The notes beneath the pieces are model-generated. The model did no database searches. It saw nothing but the letters and a program-made list of their open reading frames with translations, and was not told the DNA's origin. From positions 1-64,000 of the forward strand of contig NZ_QLST01000012.1 in NCBI RefSeq assembly GCF_003293845.1: a DNA stretch of 64,000 nucleotides. The letters are read 5' to 3'. Origin of the DNA: Flavobacterium tibetense. Lineage in GTDB: Bacteria; Bacteroidota; Bacteroidia; Flavobacteriales; Flavobacteriaceae. Each line of letters starts with the position of its first letter. The first letter of the stretch is position 1. Below, piece by piece: positions 7,956 through 17,197 of the stretch. The position numbers were made by a program, and so were the translations under genes.

Positions 7956-9983
7956 TTATAACAATCCGTTATATTTTCTAATAAACCATTCTGAACCAAG
8001 TGTTAGTACCAAAAGTACAAGCAACCAAAACCATTCAATTAATGGTGATTTTTTGGTTACTTCCTTTTCAACTGGACTGAAATTTGGGTTTTTCAAAAGT
8101 TGCTCAATGAGTGCTTCTATTTGATTGGGATGAAATAATTCGCCATTGGTATTTGTTGCTAATTGCTGTAAACGAGAAATATCTGGATTGACAAATTGTT
8201 TTTCCATTTCAAAATCGAGCACTTCAAAACTAGATTTATAGGTCGCATTTGAGGATTTTTCTTTAACAACAAACGAATAATTTCCTTTAGATAAATTATC
8301 AAAATTCACTTCATAATTAGACGATGATTTCAAGAAATCATAGGTTTTTGAAGCTTTTGTTTCGTTGTTAATTACTTGAATGGTGAGTTGGGCTTTATCG
8401 TCAAATTCGTAATTTTTATTGAAATATTGTGCCGAAATAGTAATCGTTTCTCCCGAATTATAAAACGATTCATGAGAAACAATTAGTGACTTTTTACTTG
8501 AATTAGCGCTTAAAAATTGAATGGTTTTATCCATGAACAAATCAAAATCAGTAAATGTTTTCTTTTGTAAATAGCTTTCCATACGCCATTTCCAGATGTT
8601 TTCCCCAAAAAGATATGCTTTTCGTTGGGTTCCTTCTTCTGCAAATGCTAAAAGTGGATTTTCTAAAGTAACTGTTCGAATTCTTGCTTGTAATAACGTA
8701 GCTTGGTTCTTTTTAGCTGTAATAGTTCCGAAAGCATTTTCTAATGGAGGGAAATTTTCAAAACCAATATTTTCCTGTGCAAACAAATTGAACGTAGCGT
8801 CAAATTGCGCCGAATAATTCTCCACTTGATTCGTCATTTTAAACGAAAAATCGTCTTGTATTTGATTTAAGAAATTGAAATCGGTATGTTTTCCTGTAAT
8901 TAAAAAGGTATTAGTGTTAGCCTTTTTGGTAGTTTCAAAAATAGATTTAAAAGCAGCTGTTGGTTGGTAAAATATAACCAAATTAATATTTTCTAATGAA
9001 CTGATTTCATTTGATTTAAGAATAGTTAATTTACGCATTACATTAGATTCAATACTGCGTTTTAAAGCACTAATATCTGGATGAATGATATCCGAAATAA
9101 TGGCAATTTCACTTTTTTGATCTATGATTTCTACAGCGAAATTCTTTGTGTTATTTGAAGTGTTTTTTTCAGGAATTCCACTTGAAATAACGGCTTTGTA
9201 TTTTTGTAATCCAACCGATGTTGCTTCTAGTAAAGCGGAAATGGTTTGTACTTTTTTGTCTTTGGTAAAGGAAACTTTTTGCTTAAAAATAGTTTGATTC
9301 CCATTTTGAATCGCAAAATCAGCAGTAATCGCTTTAGTACCGTTATATTGCACAAAAACTTCAACTGGAAATTTATTTTTTAAGAAAGCGTATTTATTTA
9401 CATTCAAATCATTGATTTTCAAATCAAAAACCGTAGCAGTATCTCCCAAAACAATTGGAAAAACCGTTGTGTTTTCTTGAAAATTGTATACATAGTCTTT
9501 TCCAACGGTTTGATTTCCATCGGTTAACAATGCTATTGGGTATTTTTTATTGCGATACAATTGCTTTAGATTATCAGCAACTGCGGCAATATTGGTTTGA
9601 TTTCCAGAAAAATCGAAAGTTGTTGCTGGTTGTAAATCATTGGCCAATGCAAACAATTGTACATCAAATTTTTCTTGAAGTGCTTTGTTTGTTGTTATTT
9701 GTTCGTGAATTTTCCAATTATTCTCGTTTTTTTCTAGAAAAGGAATTGATTTGGAGTTATCTACAACAATTGGTAATGGTGTTTTTTCAACTTCGTAAGT
9801 TGAACGAGAAATAATTGGGTTAATCAACAATAAAAAGACCAATAAATACGATGCAAAACGTAAAAAAGCCAAAAGCCAATTCCATTTGGACTGACTTTTA
9901 GCTTTATAAAAATATTGGTAATACGACAAAACTCCAGCGAGTACTACTGAAAAAACGAGAAGTAAAATGGTGGTGTTTGTCAT
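7956..9983 (-). CDS. Large membrane protein of VWA/BatA-like architecture
   Basis: 675 residues. Two hydrophobic helices (about 5-23 and 37-57) are followed by a large periplasmic-type region and a C-terminal helix (about 648-665), ending in a basic tail. A region beginning PIVVDNSKSIPF near residue 72 resembles a von Willebrand A fold, with a DNSKS metal-site-like start and ALLTDGNQTVG later. This suggests a BatA or aerotolerance-type protein common in Bacteroidetes. There are no MoxR/Bat partners alongside. Function is unknown; a role in envelope integrity is only a guess. Confidence 0.7.
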   Translation of the reverse strand: MTNTTILLLVFSVVLAGVLSYYQYFYKAKSQSKWNWLLAFLRFASYLLVFLLLINPIISRSTYEVEKTPLPIVVDNSKSIPFLEKNENNWKIHEQITTNKALQEKFDVQLFALANDLQPATTFDFSGNQTNIAAVADNLKQLYRNKKYPIALLTDGNQTVGKDYVYNFQENTTVFPIVLGDTATVFDLKINDLNVNKYAFLKNKFPVEVFVQYNGTKAITADFAIQNGNQTIFKQKVSFTKDKKVQTISALLEATSVGLQKYKAVISSGIPEKNTSNNTKNFAVEIIDQKSEIAIISDIIHPDISALKRSIESNVMRKLTILKSNEISSLENINLVIFYQPTAAFKSIFETTKKANTNTFLITGKHTDFNFLNQIQDDFSFKMTNQVENYSAQFDATFNLFAQENIGFENFPPLENAFGTITAKKNQATLLQARIRTVTLENPLLAFAEEGTQRKAYLFGENIWKWRMESYLQKKTFTDFDLFMDKTIQFLSANSSKKSLIVSHESFYNSGETITISAQYFNKNYEFDDKAQLTIQVINNETKASKTYDFLKSSSNYEVNFDNLSKGNYSFVVKEKSSNATYKSSFEVLDFEMEKQFVNPDISRLQQLATNTNGELFHPNQIEALIEQLLKNPNFSPVEKEVTKKSPLIEWFWLLVLLVLTLGSEWFIRKYNGLL

Positions 9984-9984
9984 T

Positions 9985-10064
9985 TTAAAGTTTATTGTTT
10001 ATGGTTTATGGTTGTATTAGTTCATGGTTAACAACAAACGATAAACTAATTACCATAAACTTTT
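9985..10064. repeat. Intergenic repeat 'gtttatggtttatgg'
   Basis: The gap between fabG and the preceding membrane-protein gene contains AGTTTATTGTTTATGGTTTA on one side and the partly inverted AACTAATTACCATAAACTTT on the other, with GTTCATGGTTAACAAC between. AAAGTTTAT and ATAAACTTT can pair over about 60 nt. No gene is present. Confidence 0.45.
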
Positions 10065-10811
10065 TTAAGTTAGCATTCCTCCGTCAACGTTAATTACTTG
10101 ACCAGTTACATAGGCGCTCATATCTGAAGCTAGGAAAACACAAACATTGGCTACATCTTCTGGGGTTCCACCACGTTTCAATGGAATAGTTTCTCTCCAA
10201 CCTTTAACAACGTCTTCGTTTAATTTGGCAGTCATTTCTGTTTCAATAAATCCAGGAGCAATTGCATTACAACGGATATTTCTTGAACCTAATTCTAAAG
10301 CAATGGATTTGGTGAAACCATTCATACCTGCTTTTGAAGCGGCGTAATTGGCTTGACCTGCGTTTCCTTTCACTCCTACTACACTACTCATATTCACGAT
10401 AGAACCTTTGCGGTTTTTCAACATGATTTTTTGTACCGCTTTTGTCATGTTGAAAACAGATTTTAAGTTGATATCAATCACTTTATCAAAATCTTCTTCT
10501 GACATACGCATTAACAAATTGTCTTTGGTGATTCCTGCATTGTTAATTAGAACATCTACAGTTCCAAATTCAGCAATAACATCATCCACTAATTTTTGCG
10601 CTTCATTGAAGTCTGCTGCGTTTGATTGGTATCCTTTTGCTTTAACACCTAAAGCGTTTAATTCATTTTCCAAAGCCATAGCTGATTCTACAGACGAACT
10701 GTAAGTAAAAGCTACGTTTGCGCCTTGTTCTGCAAAAACTTTTGCTATTCCGCTACCAATTCCTCGGCTTGCACCCGTAATGATAGCTACTTTTCCTTCT
10801 AATAATTTCAT
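10065..10811 (-). CDS. fabG: 3-oxoacyl-ACP reductase FabG
   Basis: NADPH-dependent reduction of 3-oxoacyl-ACP in the fatty-acid elongation cycle, cytoplasmic. It is a classical 248-residue short-chain dehydrogenase: cofactor loop TGASRGIGSG at 12-21, NNAG near 90, Ser142/143, Tyr156 and Lys160 in the ANYAASK motif, and the C-terminal VTGQVINVDGGM. It has its own likely promoter after the sucD terminator, and lies near the lipid A genes that use its products. Confidence 0.95.
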   Translation of the reverse strand: MKLLEGKVAIITGASRGIGSGIAKVFAEQGANVAFTYSSSVESAMALENELNALGVKAKGYQSNAADFNEAQKLVDDVIAEFGTVDVLINNAGITKDNLLMRMSEEDFDKVIDINLKSVFNMTKAVQKIMLKNRKGSIVNMSSVVGVKGNAGQANYAASKAGMNGFTKSIALELGSRNIRCNAIAPGFIETEMTAKLNEDVVKGWRETIPLKRGGTPEDVANVCVFLASDMSAYVTGQVINVDGGMLT

Positions 10812-10839
10812 TTTCTGTATAGTTTGTTAATTCGTTTAG

Positions 10840-10847
10840 CAAATATA
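10840..10847 (-). promoter_or_regulatory. Putative -7 box of fabG
   Basis: Minus-strand TATATTTG matches the Bacteroidetes -7 consensus, 29 nt before the fabG start and just downstream of the sucD terminator. No TTG is found at -33. Confidence 0.5.
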
Positions 10848-10867
10848 CTAATTTACTTTTTGAAAAA

Positions 10868-10894
10868 AGAAAAGCCCTACAAAATGTAAGGCTT
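10868..10894 (-). terminator. Intrinsic terminator after sucD
   Basis: Minus-strand stem AAGCCTTACA / TGTAGGGCTT (one G-U pair) with a TTT loop, followed by TTTCTTTTTT. It lies 26 nt after the sucD stop. Confidence 0.8.
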
Positions 10895-10919
10895 CAAATT
10901 TATTTATTTTTTGGATTGA

Positions 10920-11792
10920 TTATCCTAAAACTTCTTTTACTTTTTTACCGATTTCTGCTGGAGAATCTACTACGTGAATACCACATTCTCTCATGATACG
11001 TTTTTTAGCTTCTGCTGTATCATCAGCACCACCAACGATTGCACCTGCGTGACCCATTGTTCTTCCTTTTGGAGCAGTTTCACCAGCGATGAATCCAACA
11101 ACTGGCTTACGGTTTCCGTCAGCTTTCACCCAACGAGCAGCATCAGCTTCTAATTGACCACCAATTTCACCAATCATGATGATGATTTCAGTTTCAGGAT
11201 CGTTCATTAATAACTCAACAGCTTCTTTTGTAGTTGTACCAATGATTGGGTCACCACCAATTCCAATAGCCGTTGTAACGCCTAATCCTTGTTTTGCTAC
11301 TTGGTCAGCCGCTTCATAAGTTAACGTTCCTGATTTAGAAACAATACCAACTGTTCCTTTTTTGAAAACAAAACCTGGCATAATACCCACTTTAGCTTCA
11401 TTTGGTGTAATTACACCTGGACAGTTAGGACCAACTAATCTACAGTTTTTACCTTTAATATAATCGAATGCTTTAATCATATCAGCTACAGGAATTCCTT
11501 CTGTAATACAAATGATAACTTTGATTCCTGCATCAGCTGCTTCCATAATAGCATCAGCTGCAAATGCTGGCGGTACGAATAAAATAGAAGTGTCTGCTCC
11601 CGCTTTTTCAACAGCGTCTTTAACTGTATTAAAAACAGGTCTGTCTAAATGCATAGTTCCACCTTTTCCTGGCGTTACACCACCTACTACGTTTGTTCCG
11701 TATTCAATCATTTGAGAAGCATGGAAAGTTCCTTCACTTCCTGTAAATCCTTGAACAATTATTTTTGAATCTTTATTTACTAAAACACTCAT
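10920..11792 (-). CDS. sucD: Succinyl-CoA synthetase alpha subunit SucD
   Basis: Alpha subunit of the TCA-cycle succinate-CoA ligase. It binds CoA and carries the phosphohistidine. The 290-residue protein has the N-terminal CoA-binding Rossmann part ([24 protein letters not shown]) and the histidine motif [13 protein letters not shown] near residue 248. The beta subunit sucC is not adjacent, which is common in Flavobacteria. It appears monocistronic, with its own -7 box and terminator. Confidence 0.96.
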   Translation of the reverse strand: MSVLVNKDSKIIVQGFTGSEGTFHASQMIEYGTNVVGGVTPGKGGTMHLDRPVFNTVKDAVEKAGADTSILFVPPAFAADAIMEAADAGIKVIICITEGIPVADMIKAFDYIKGKNCRLVGPNCPGVITPNEAKVGIMPGFVFKKGTVGIVSKSGTLTYEAADQVAKQGLGVTTAIGIGGDPIIGTTTKEAVELLMNDPETEIIIMIGEIGGQLEADAARWVKADGNRKPVVGFIAGETAPKGRTMGHAGAIVGGADDTAEAKKRIMRECGIHVVDSPAEIGKKVKEVLG

Positions 11793-11829
11793 GATATGAT
11801 AATTATATTGATTTTTATTTAATGTGTTG

Positions 11830-11837
11830 CAAAAGTA
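11830..11837 (-). promoter_or_regulatory. Putative -7 box of sucD
   Basis: Minus-strand TACTTTTG fits TAnnTTTG, 37 nt before the sucD ATG. The -33 element is not clear. Confidence 0.5.
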
Positions 11838-11879
11838 AGTTTTTTTGATAAAAAACTGCTAAAATTTTAATGTATTTTT

Positions 11880-12242
11880 TTAAGCCAATTTGCTAATTTG
11901 GTATCCTTTTAAAATAGTGGCTTCTTCAAACTCCCAAATCACCATAACTTTAGCAATTGGAATTAATGAATTTGGGTTTTCCAAAGTACTTAATTTGTGT
12001 AAATAATGTACAGCAATTTTATTGTTTTCTTCAACTATTGAAAAAATATCAACATCAGAAAACTCGTAGTTCGCGTTTAATTCGTCAGCTAAATTAAGAA
12101 TAGCTTGTTTGTTCATTTCGTGATAACCCTCTGAACTTTCCCATTGTAAAATAAAATTTTCAGCTAATAACGAGTTAAGAAATTCTTTATTTCTCAAACC
12201 GTCTTCAGCATATAATTTCTGAATTAACGCTTTTCTTGTCAT
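11880..12242 (-). CDS. NTF2/SnoaL-like protein of unknown function
   Basis: 120 residues. The pattern (helical N-terminus RKALIQKLYAEDGLRNKEFLNSLLAENFILQW, then strands DVDIFSIVEENNKIAVHYLHKL and KVMVIWEFEEATILKGYQISK) resembles the cone-shaped NTF2/SnoaL fold. No catalytic residues can be assigned. It starts 1 bp after the stop of the LpxD-like gene, so the two are probably co-transcribed. It could be a small-molecule binding protein; the function is unknown. Confidence 0.6.
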   Translation of the reverse strand: MTRKALIQKLYAEDGLRNKEFLNSLLAENFILQWESSEGYHEMNKQAILNLADELNANYEFSDVDIFSIVEENNKIAVHYLHKLSTLENPNSLIPIAKVMVIWEFEEATILKGYQISKLA

Positions 12243-12243
12243 C

Positions 12244-13173
12244 TTACTTTAATTTATCTAAAATTTCAGGGATTTTCTTGATATTGGCTAATTGCTTTAG
12301 TTTTTCTCTAGATTCTTCAATTGGTGTTCCAAAATACGTTTTTCCACCATCAATTGATTTAGTAACTCCAGTTTGTCCCATTACAACTGCTTTAGAACCA
12401 ATTGTTATTCCGCTAGTTGTTCCTACTTGACCCCAAAGTGTTACTTCATCTTCAATAATAACACAGCCAGCAATTCCGGTTTGTGCGGCGATTAAGCATT
12501 TTTTTCCAATGATGGTATCGTGACCCACATGCACTTGATTGTCAATTTTGGTTCCGGAACCAATAGTAGTATCTCCAGTTACGCCTTTGTCAATAGTACA
12601 AAGTGCACCAATTCCAACATTATCTTCGATTACTACTCTACCACCAGAAAGTAATTGGTCAAAACCTTCCGGACGCTTTTTGTAATAAAAAGCATCAGCT
12701 CCTAAAATGGTACCTGATTGAATGATTACATTGTCTCCAATTACACAGTTGTCATAAATAGTAACATTAGCATGAATAATACAATTTTTACCAATGGTAA
12801 CTTGATTTCCAACAAAACAATTGGGTTGAATAACAGTTCCTTCACCAATTTTAGCTGTTGGAGCAATAGCTGCATTTGAAGCTTGAAATGGTCTGAAATG
12901 ATTGGTAAGTTTATTGAAATCGCGAAAAGGATCATCAGAAATTAACAATGCTTTCCCTTCTGGACAATCTATTTGTTTGTTAATTAAAACAATAGTAGCA
13001 GCCGATTGTAAAGCTTTGTCGTAATATTTGGGATGGTCAACAAAAACAATATCACCTGGAGTTACCACGTGAATTTCGTTCATTCCTTCAACAGGAAAAG
13101 AGGCGTCACCAACAAATTCGCAACTGATAATTGCTGCAATTTCTGATAAAGTATGGGTTCGATTAAATTTCAT
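12244..13173 (-). CDS. LpxD-like left-handed beta-helix acyltransferase (second LpxD paralogue)
   Basis: 309 residues. The N-terminal domain is LpxD-like (about 1-100, [20 protein letters not shown]). A hexapeptide-repeat beta-helix follows (about 105-265), with the [11 protein letters not shown]is and [11 protein letters not shown] segment that match the active-site region of LpxD. It is shorter than, and clearly diverged from, the 342-residue lpxD at 16092. It could add a different acyl chain to UDP-GlcN or act on another sugar nucleotide; I cannot tell which. It is separated from efp by a terminator and followed by the NTF2-like gene. Confidence 0.8.
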   Translation of the reverse strand: MKFNRTHTLSEIAAIISCEFVGDASFPVEGMNEIHVVTPGDIVFVDHPKYYDKALQSAATIVLINKQIDCPEGKALLISDDPFRDFNKLTNHFRPFQASNAAIAPTAKIGEGTVIQPNCFVGNQVTIGKNCIIHANVTIYDNCVIGDNVIIQSGTILGADAFYYKKRPEGFDQLLSGGRVVIEDNVGIGALCTIDKGVTGDTTIGSGTKIDNQVHVGHDTIIGKKCLIAAQTGIAGCVIIEDEVTLWGQVGTTSGITIGSKAVVMGQTGVTKSIDGGKTYFGTPIEESREKLKQLANIKKIPEILDKLK

Positions 13174-13205
13174 TCAATTGAAAAAATTAATTTTGGATAG
13201 TAAAT

Positions 13206-13234
13206 CAAAAAAGCCCCAACCGTAATTGAGGCTT
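13206..13234 (-). terminator. Intrinsic terminator after efp
   Basis: Minus-strand stem AAGCCTCAA / TTGGGGCTT (one T-G pair), loop TTACGG, then a T-run. It closes the lpxD-lpxC/fabZ-lpxA-efp unit. Confidence 0.8.
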
Positions 13235-13239
13235 ACTTG

Positions 13240-13800
13240 TTATATTCTTTCCATGTATTTTCCTGAAGCGGTATCAATTTTAATTTTATCTCCTTCATTG
13301 ATAAATAAAGGAACATTAACAGTAGCACCCGTCTCAACCGTAGCTGGTTTCGTTGCGTTTGTAGCTGTGTTTCCTTTAACTCCTGGTTCTGTATACGTTA
13401 CTTCCAAAATTACAGAAGCCGCCATATCAACTGATAACGGCATATCAGTTTCTGTGTTAATTTGAATCATTACATTTTCTCCTTCTTTTAATAAATCTGG
13501 AGCATCTAGAACATTTCTATTTAAAGTAATTTGTTCAAAAGTTTCCGTATTCATGAAATGAAAATCATTTCCTTCAGCATATAAATATTGGAATGTATGT
13601 GTTTCTACACGAACTACATCAATTTTATGTCCTGCTGAAAATGTATTGTCTAGTACTTTTCCGTTAGTTAACGATTTTAATTTAGTTCTTACGAAAGCTG
13701 GACCTTTTCCTGGCTTTACGTGTAAGAATTCAATAATTTTATAGATATCGTGATTGTATTTGATGCATAAACCGTTTCTGATGTCTGATGTACTTGCCAT
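13240..13800 (-). CDS. efp: Translation elongation factor P
   Basis: EF-P binds the ribosome between the P and E sites and relieves stalling at polyproline. The 186-residue protein has the three beta-barrel domains expected. The tip lysine is Lys32 in KPGKGPAF, the residue modified or used unmodified in different bacteria. The C-terminal GDKIKIDTASGKYMERI is typical. It follows lpxA at 28 bp, in the arrangement common for Flavobacteria. Confidence 0.96.
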   Translation of the reverse strand: MASTSDIRNGLCIKYNHDIYKIIEFLHVKPGKGPAFVRTKLKSLTNGKVLDNTFSAGHKIDVVRVETHTFQYLYAEGNDFHFMNTETFEQITLNRNVLDAPDLLKEGENVMIQINTETDMPLSVDMAASVILEVTYTEPGVKGNTATNATKPATVETGATVNVPLFINEGDKIKIDTASGKYMERI

Positions 13801-13828
13801 TTTATATTTGTTTGAATGATAATTAATA

Positions 13829-14614
13829 CTAATAAATTCCTGTGTAACCTTTCATAATACCTCTTGACGAGCTTCTAATGAATTGAATAATTTCATCACG
13901 TTCTGGAGTTGCTTCCATTTCAGCTTCAATAATACCTAAAGCTTGTGAAGTATTGTAATTTTTTTGGTATAAAATTCGATAAATATCTTGAATTTCTCTA
14001 ATTTTTTCAGTGGTAAAACCTCTTCTTCTTAATCCAACGGAGTTAATACCAACATAAGATAAAGGTTCTTTTGCCGCTTTTGTAAACGGTGGAACATCTT
14101 TTCTTACCAATGAACCACCAGAAATCATCGCGTGATCGCCAATAGAAATAAATTGATGTATAGCGGCTAAACCACCAATGATGGCATAATTACCAACCGT
14201 TACGTGTCCAGCCAAAGCTACGCCGTTAACAATAATTGCGTTGTCTCCAATATGACAATCGTGTGCAATATGTGCTGTTGCCATGATTAAACAGTTACTG
14301 CCAATTCTTGTTTGCCCAGAAGCAATAGTCCCTCTGTTGATAGTTACACATTCTCTAATAGTTGTATTATCACCGATAACAGCAAGAGAATCTTCTCCAC
14401 CAAATTTTAAATCTTGTGGAACAGCTGAGATCACAGCTCCTGGGAAAATGTTACAATTTTTACCAATGCGAGCCCCTTCCATAATGGTAACGTTTGAACC
14501 AATCCAAGTTCCTTCACCAATTTCAACATTGTTGTGAATTGTTGTGAAAGGATCGATTACTACATTTCTTGCTATTTTGGCACCGGGATGCACATAAGCT
14601 AATGGTTGATTCAT
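13829..14614 (-). CDS. lpxA: UDP-GlcNAc O-acyltransferase LpxA
   Basis: First step of lipid A synthesis: transfers a 3-hydroxyacyl chain from ACP to UDP-GlcNAc in the cytoplasm. 261 residues of hexapeptide repeats (about 7-185) plus a C-terminal helical domain. The catalytic histidine lies in MATAHIAHDCHIG, and IRECVTINRGT and GGLAAIHQFISIG are diagnostic. It is downstream of the lpxC-fabZ fusion in one unit. Confidence 0.96.
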   Translation of the reverse strand: MNQPLAYVHPGAKIARNVVIDPFTTIHNNVEIGEGTWIGSNVTIMEGARIGKNCNIFPGAVISAVPQDLKFGGEDSLAVIGDNTTIRECVTINRGTIASGQTRIGSNCLIMATAHIAHDCHIGDNAIIVNGVALAGHVTVGNYAIIGGLAAIHQFISIGDHAMISGGSLVRKDVPPFTKAAKEPLSYVGINSVGLRRRGFTTEKIREIQDIYRILYQKNYNTSQALGIIEAEMEATPERDEIIQFIRSSSRGIMKGYTGIY

Positions 14615-14692
14615 ATTTTTTTAGTTATTAGTAATTAGTAATAAATCATTAGTTATTTTAACTAATTCTAAATTCCAATTACTTTGTTTTTA
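14615..14692. repeat. Intergenic repeat 'agttattagtaattagtaat'
   Basis: The 78-bp gap between lpxC-fabZ and lpxA is AT-rich and repetitive: TTAGTTATTAGTAATTAGTA, then AATCATTAGTTATTTTAACT. The TTAGTTATT word occurs twice in direct orientation. No gene is present. Confidence 0.45.
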
Positions 14693-16081
14693 CTATTTTA
14701 CTTTAACAATTTGCGCCATTAATTCGGCTTCTGAAACTAACTTTCCATTGGCATACGCATACGCTTGCATGTGACAAATTCCTCTTCTGATAGGGGAAAT
14801 TAAATCACATTTGAAGAATAAGGTGTCACCAGGTAATACTTTATTTTTGAACTTTACATTATCAATTTTCATGAAATACGTCAAGTAATTTTCTGGATCA
14901 GGAACGGTACTTAAAATTAAAATTCCTCCGGTTTGTGCCATGGCTTCAATTTGCAAAACACCTGGCATAACTGGTGCTCCAGGAAAATGTCCAACAAAGA
15001 AATCTTCATTCATAGTAACATTTTTCAATCCAACTACATGCGTATCAGATAATTCCAAAATTTTATCAACCAATAAAAATGGAGGTCGATGTGGTAATAA
15101 ATTCATGATGCCATGAATATCCATTACAGGCTCTTTATTGATATCGTATTGAGGAACATTATTACGCTCTTCTAATTTGATAATCTTTGCCATTTTTTTT
15201 GCAAACTGTGTGTTTACATAATGACCCGGCTTATTAGCAATAACTTTTCCTTGAATTCTTGTTCCAATTAAAGACAAATCTCCCACAACATCTAATAATT
15301 TATGTCGAGCTGCTTCATTTGGAAAATGCAAAGTCAAATTATCTAAGATACCATTAGATTTAACCGAAATAGTTTCTTTATTAAATGCTTTCTTTAGGTT
15401 TTCCATAGTTTCTGTAGAAATTTCTTTATCTACATAAACAATGGCGTTATTCAAGTCGCCTCCTTTAATTAGTCCGTTATTTAATAACGATTCCAATTCG
15501 TGTAAAAAACTAAACGTTCTACAGTCTGCAATTTCAGATTTGAACTCTTTGATACCTTTCATTGTAGCATTTTGTGTACCTAATACCTTAGTGCCAAAAT
15601 CAACCATTGCAGTTACGCAATATTCTTCAGAAGGAATAACTGTGATTTCACTTCCGGTAGCTTCATCAACAAAAGAAATAACATCTTTTACAACATAAAC
15701 TTTTCTATCCGCTTCTTGTTCAACAACACCTACTTTTTCAATTGCTTCAACAAAGTATTTCGAAGAACCATCCATAATTGGAAGTTCAGAAGCATCTAAT
15801 TCAATGATTACATTATCCAAATCACAACCCACTAAAGCCGCTAAAACGTGCTCTGGTGTTTGAATCATTACACCTCTTTTCTCTAAATTTGTTCCGCGTT
15901 GTGTATTTACAACATAATTTGCATCGGCTTCAATAATAGGTTGCCCCTCTAAATCTACTCTTACGAATGTAAAACCATTGTTTACTGGAGCTGGTTTAAA
16001 AGTCATTGATACCAATTGACCTGTGTGTAAACCAACACCTTTTAAAGAAATTTCTGCGGCAATTGTTGTTTGCTTCGCCAT
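14693..16081 (-). CDS. lpxC: Bifunctional UDP-3-O-acyl-GlcNAc deacetylase / 3-hydroxyacyl-ACP dehydratase (LpxC-FabZ)
   Basis: A natural fusion. Residues 1 to about 310 are LpxC, the zinc-dependent deacetylase committing lipid A synthesis (GVGLHTGQ, TPEHVLAAL with a zinc His, DASELPIMDGSS, and HKLLDVVGDL with further zinc ligands). Residues from about 318 are FabZ (MDIHGIMNLLPHRPPFLLVDKI, GHFPGAPVMPGVLQIEAMAQ with catalytic His and Glu). FabZ competes with LpxA for 3-hydroxyacyl-ACP, so fusion may tie their ratio. The fusion is known throughout Bacteroidetes; 462 residues matches it. Confidence 0.95.
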   Translation of the reverse strand: MAKQTTIAAEISLKGVGLHTGQLVSMTFKPAPVNNGFTFVRVDLEGQPIIEADANYVVNTQRGTNLEKRGVMIQTPEHVLAALVGCDLDNVIIELDASELPIMDGSSKYFVEAIEKVGVVEQEADRKVYVVKDVISFVDEATGSEITVIPSEEYCVTAMVDFGTKVLGTQNATMKGIKEFKSEIADCRTFSFLHELESLLNNGLIKGGDLNNAIVYVDKEISTETMENLKKAFNKETISVKSNGILDNLTLHFPNEAARHKLLDVVGDLSLIGTRIQGKVIANKPGHYVNTQFAKKMAKIIKLEERNNVPQYDINKEPVMDIHGIMNLLPHRPPFLLVDKILELSDTHVVGLKNVTMNEDFFVGHFPGAPVMPGVLQIEAMAQTGGILILSTVPDPENYLTYFMKIDNVKFKNKVLPGDTLFFKCDLISPIRRGICHMQAYAYANGKLVSEAELMAQIVKVK

Positions 16082-16091
16082 GATTACTTGA

Positions 16092-17120
16092 TTATTTTGA
16101 GTTGTTATTATCGTTTTTTAAAGCTTCTAAATCGGCAGCCATTTTGGGTAAGTTTCTGAAAATTACAAAAGATTTAGCAAAATCACCATAGTTGAAAGCG
16201 GGACTACCTTGAACCACTTCTCCAGCTTCTAAATTTTTTCCAATTCCTGATTGTGCTTGAATTTTTACACCATCACCAATTACTAAATGACCCGCAAAAC
16301 CTACTTGTCCGCCAATTAAACAGTTTTTACCAATTTTAGTAGTTCCTGCAATTCCAGTTTGTGCTGCAATTACTGTATTTTCACCAATTTCAACATTGTG
16401 AGCAACTTGAATGTGATTATCTAATTTCACTCCTTTTCTAATGATGGTTGAACCTAAAGTAGCTCTATCAATAGTGGTACAAGCTCCAATTTCAACATCA
16501 TCTTCAATAATTACATTGCCAATTTGAGGAATTTTTCGATAGGAACCGTTTTCTTGTGGCGCAAAACCAAATCCATCAGAACCAATAATACTTCCTGAAT
16601 GAACAATACAATTATTGCCAATTACTGTTTCTGAATAAATTCTTACTCCAGCAAAGAAAACACAATCATCTCCTATTGTTACATTATCGCCGATAAAACT
16701 ATTGGGATAAATTTTTACATTTTTACCAATAGTTACATTTTTACCCAAATAACAAAAGCTTCCCAAATACAAATCAGCACCATAAGTAACGTTTTCAGAA
16801 ATCATGGAAGGCTGTTCAATTCCAGATTTCATCAATTTAACTTGATTGTAATACTCTAGAAGTTGGGAAAAAGATTGATAAGCATCTTCTACTTTAATCA
16901 AAGTAGTGGAAATTTCTTGTTCTGGCTCAAAAGTATGGTTCACAATCGTGATGGTTGCTTGAGTTGAATAGATGTAATTGTTGTATTTTGGATTAGCCAG
17001 AAAAGTCAAAGAACCTTCCGTTCCTTCTTCAATTTTGGCTAATTTATAAACTTCTGCATTAGGATTTCCTACTACTTCTCCTTGTAAAATCCCTGCTATT
17101 TGAGCTGCTGTAAACTTCAT
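16092..17120 (-). CDS. lpxD: UDP-3-O-acylglucosamine N-acyltransferase LpxD
   Basis: Third step of lipid A synthesis: adds the N-linked 3-hydroxyacyl chain. 342 residues: N-terminal uridine-binding domain (about 1-100), hexapeptide beta-helix (about 105-305) and a C-terminal ACP-binding helix ending in NDNNNSK. The catalytic His lies in [11 protein letters not shown], and [11 protein letters not shown] is a strong LpxD signature. It is the first gene of the lipid A unit, 10 bp before lpxC-fabZ. Confidence 0.96.
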   Translation of the reverse strand: MKFTAAQIAGILQGEVVGNPNAEVYKLAKIEEGTEGSLTFLANPKYNNYIYSTQATITIVNHTFEPEQEISTTLIKVEDAYQSFSQLLEYYNQVKLMKSGIEQPSMISENVTYGADLYLGSFCYLGKNVTIGKNVKIYPNSFIGDNVTIGDDCVFFAGVRIYSETVIGNNCIVHSGSIIGSDGFGFAPQENGSYRKIPQIGNVIIEDDVEIGACTTIDRATLGSTIIRKGVKLDNHIQVAHNVEIGENTVIAAQTGIAGTTKIGKNCLIGGQVGFAGHLVIGDGVKIQAQSGIGKNLEAGEVVQGSPAFNYGDFAKSFVIFRNLPKMAADLEALKNDNNNSK

Positions 17121-17171
17121 TTATTTGTTTTATTCGATTGAATCAGACCACATGAAACCACTTCATCTTGG

Positions 17172-17179
17172 CAAAAATA
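17172..17179 (-). promoter_or_regulatory. Putative -7 box of the lipid A unit
   Basis: Minus-strand TATTTTTG fits TAnnTTTG, about 52 nt before the lpxD ATG. No TTG is seen at -33. Confidence 0.5.
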
Positions 17180-17197
17180 TAAAATTTAATTAAAACG

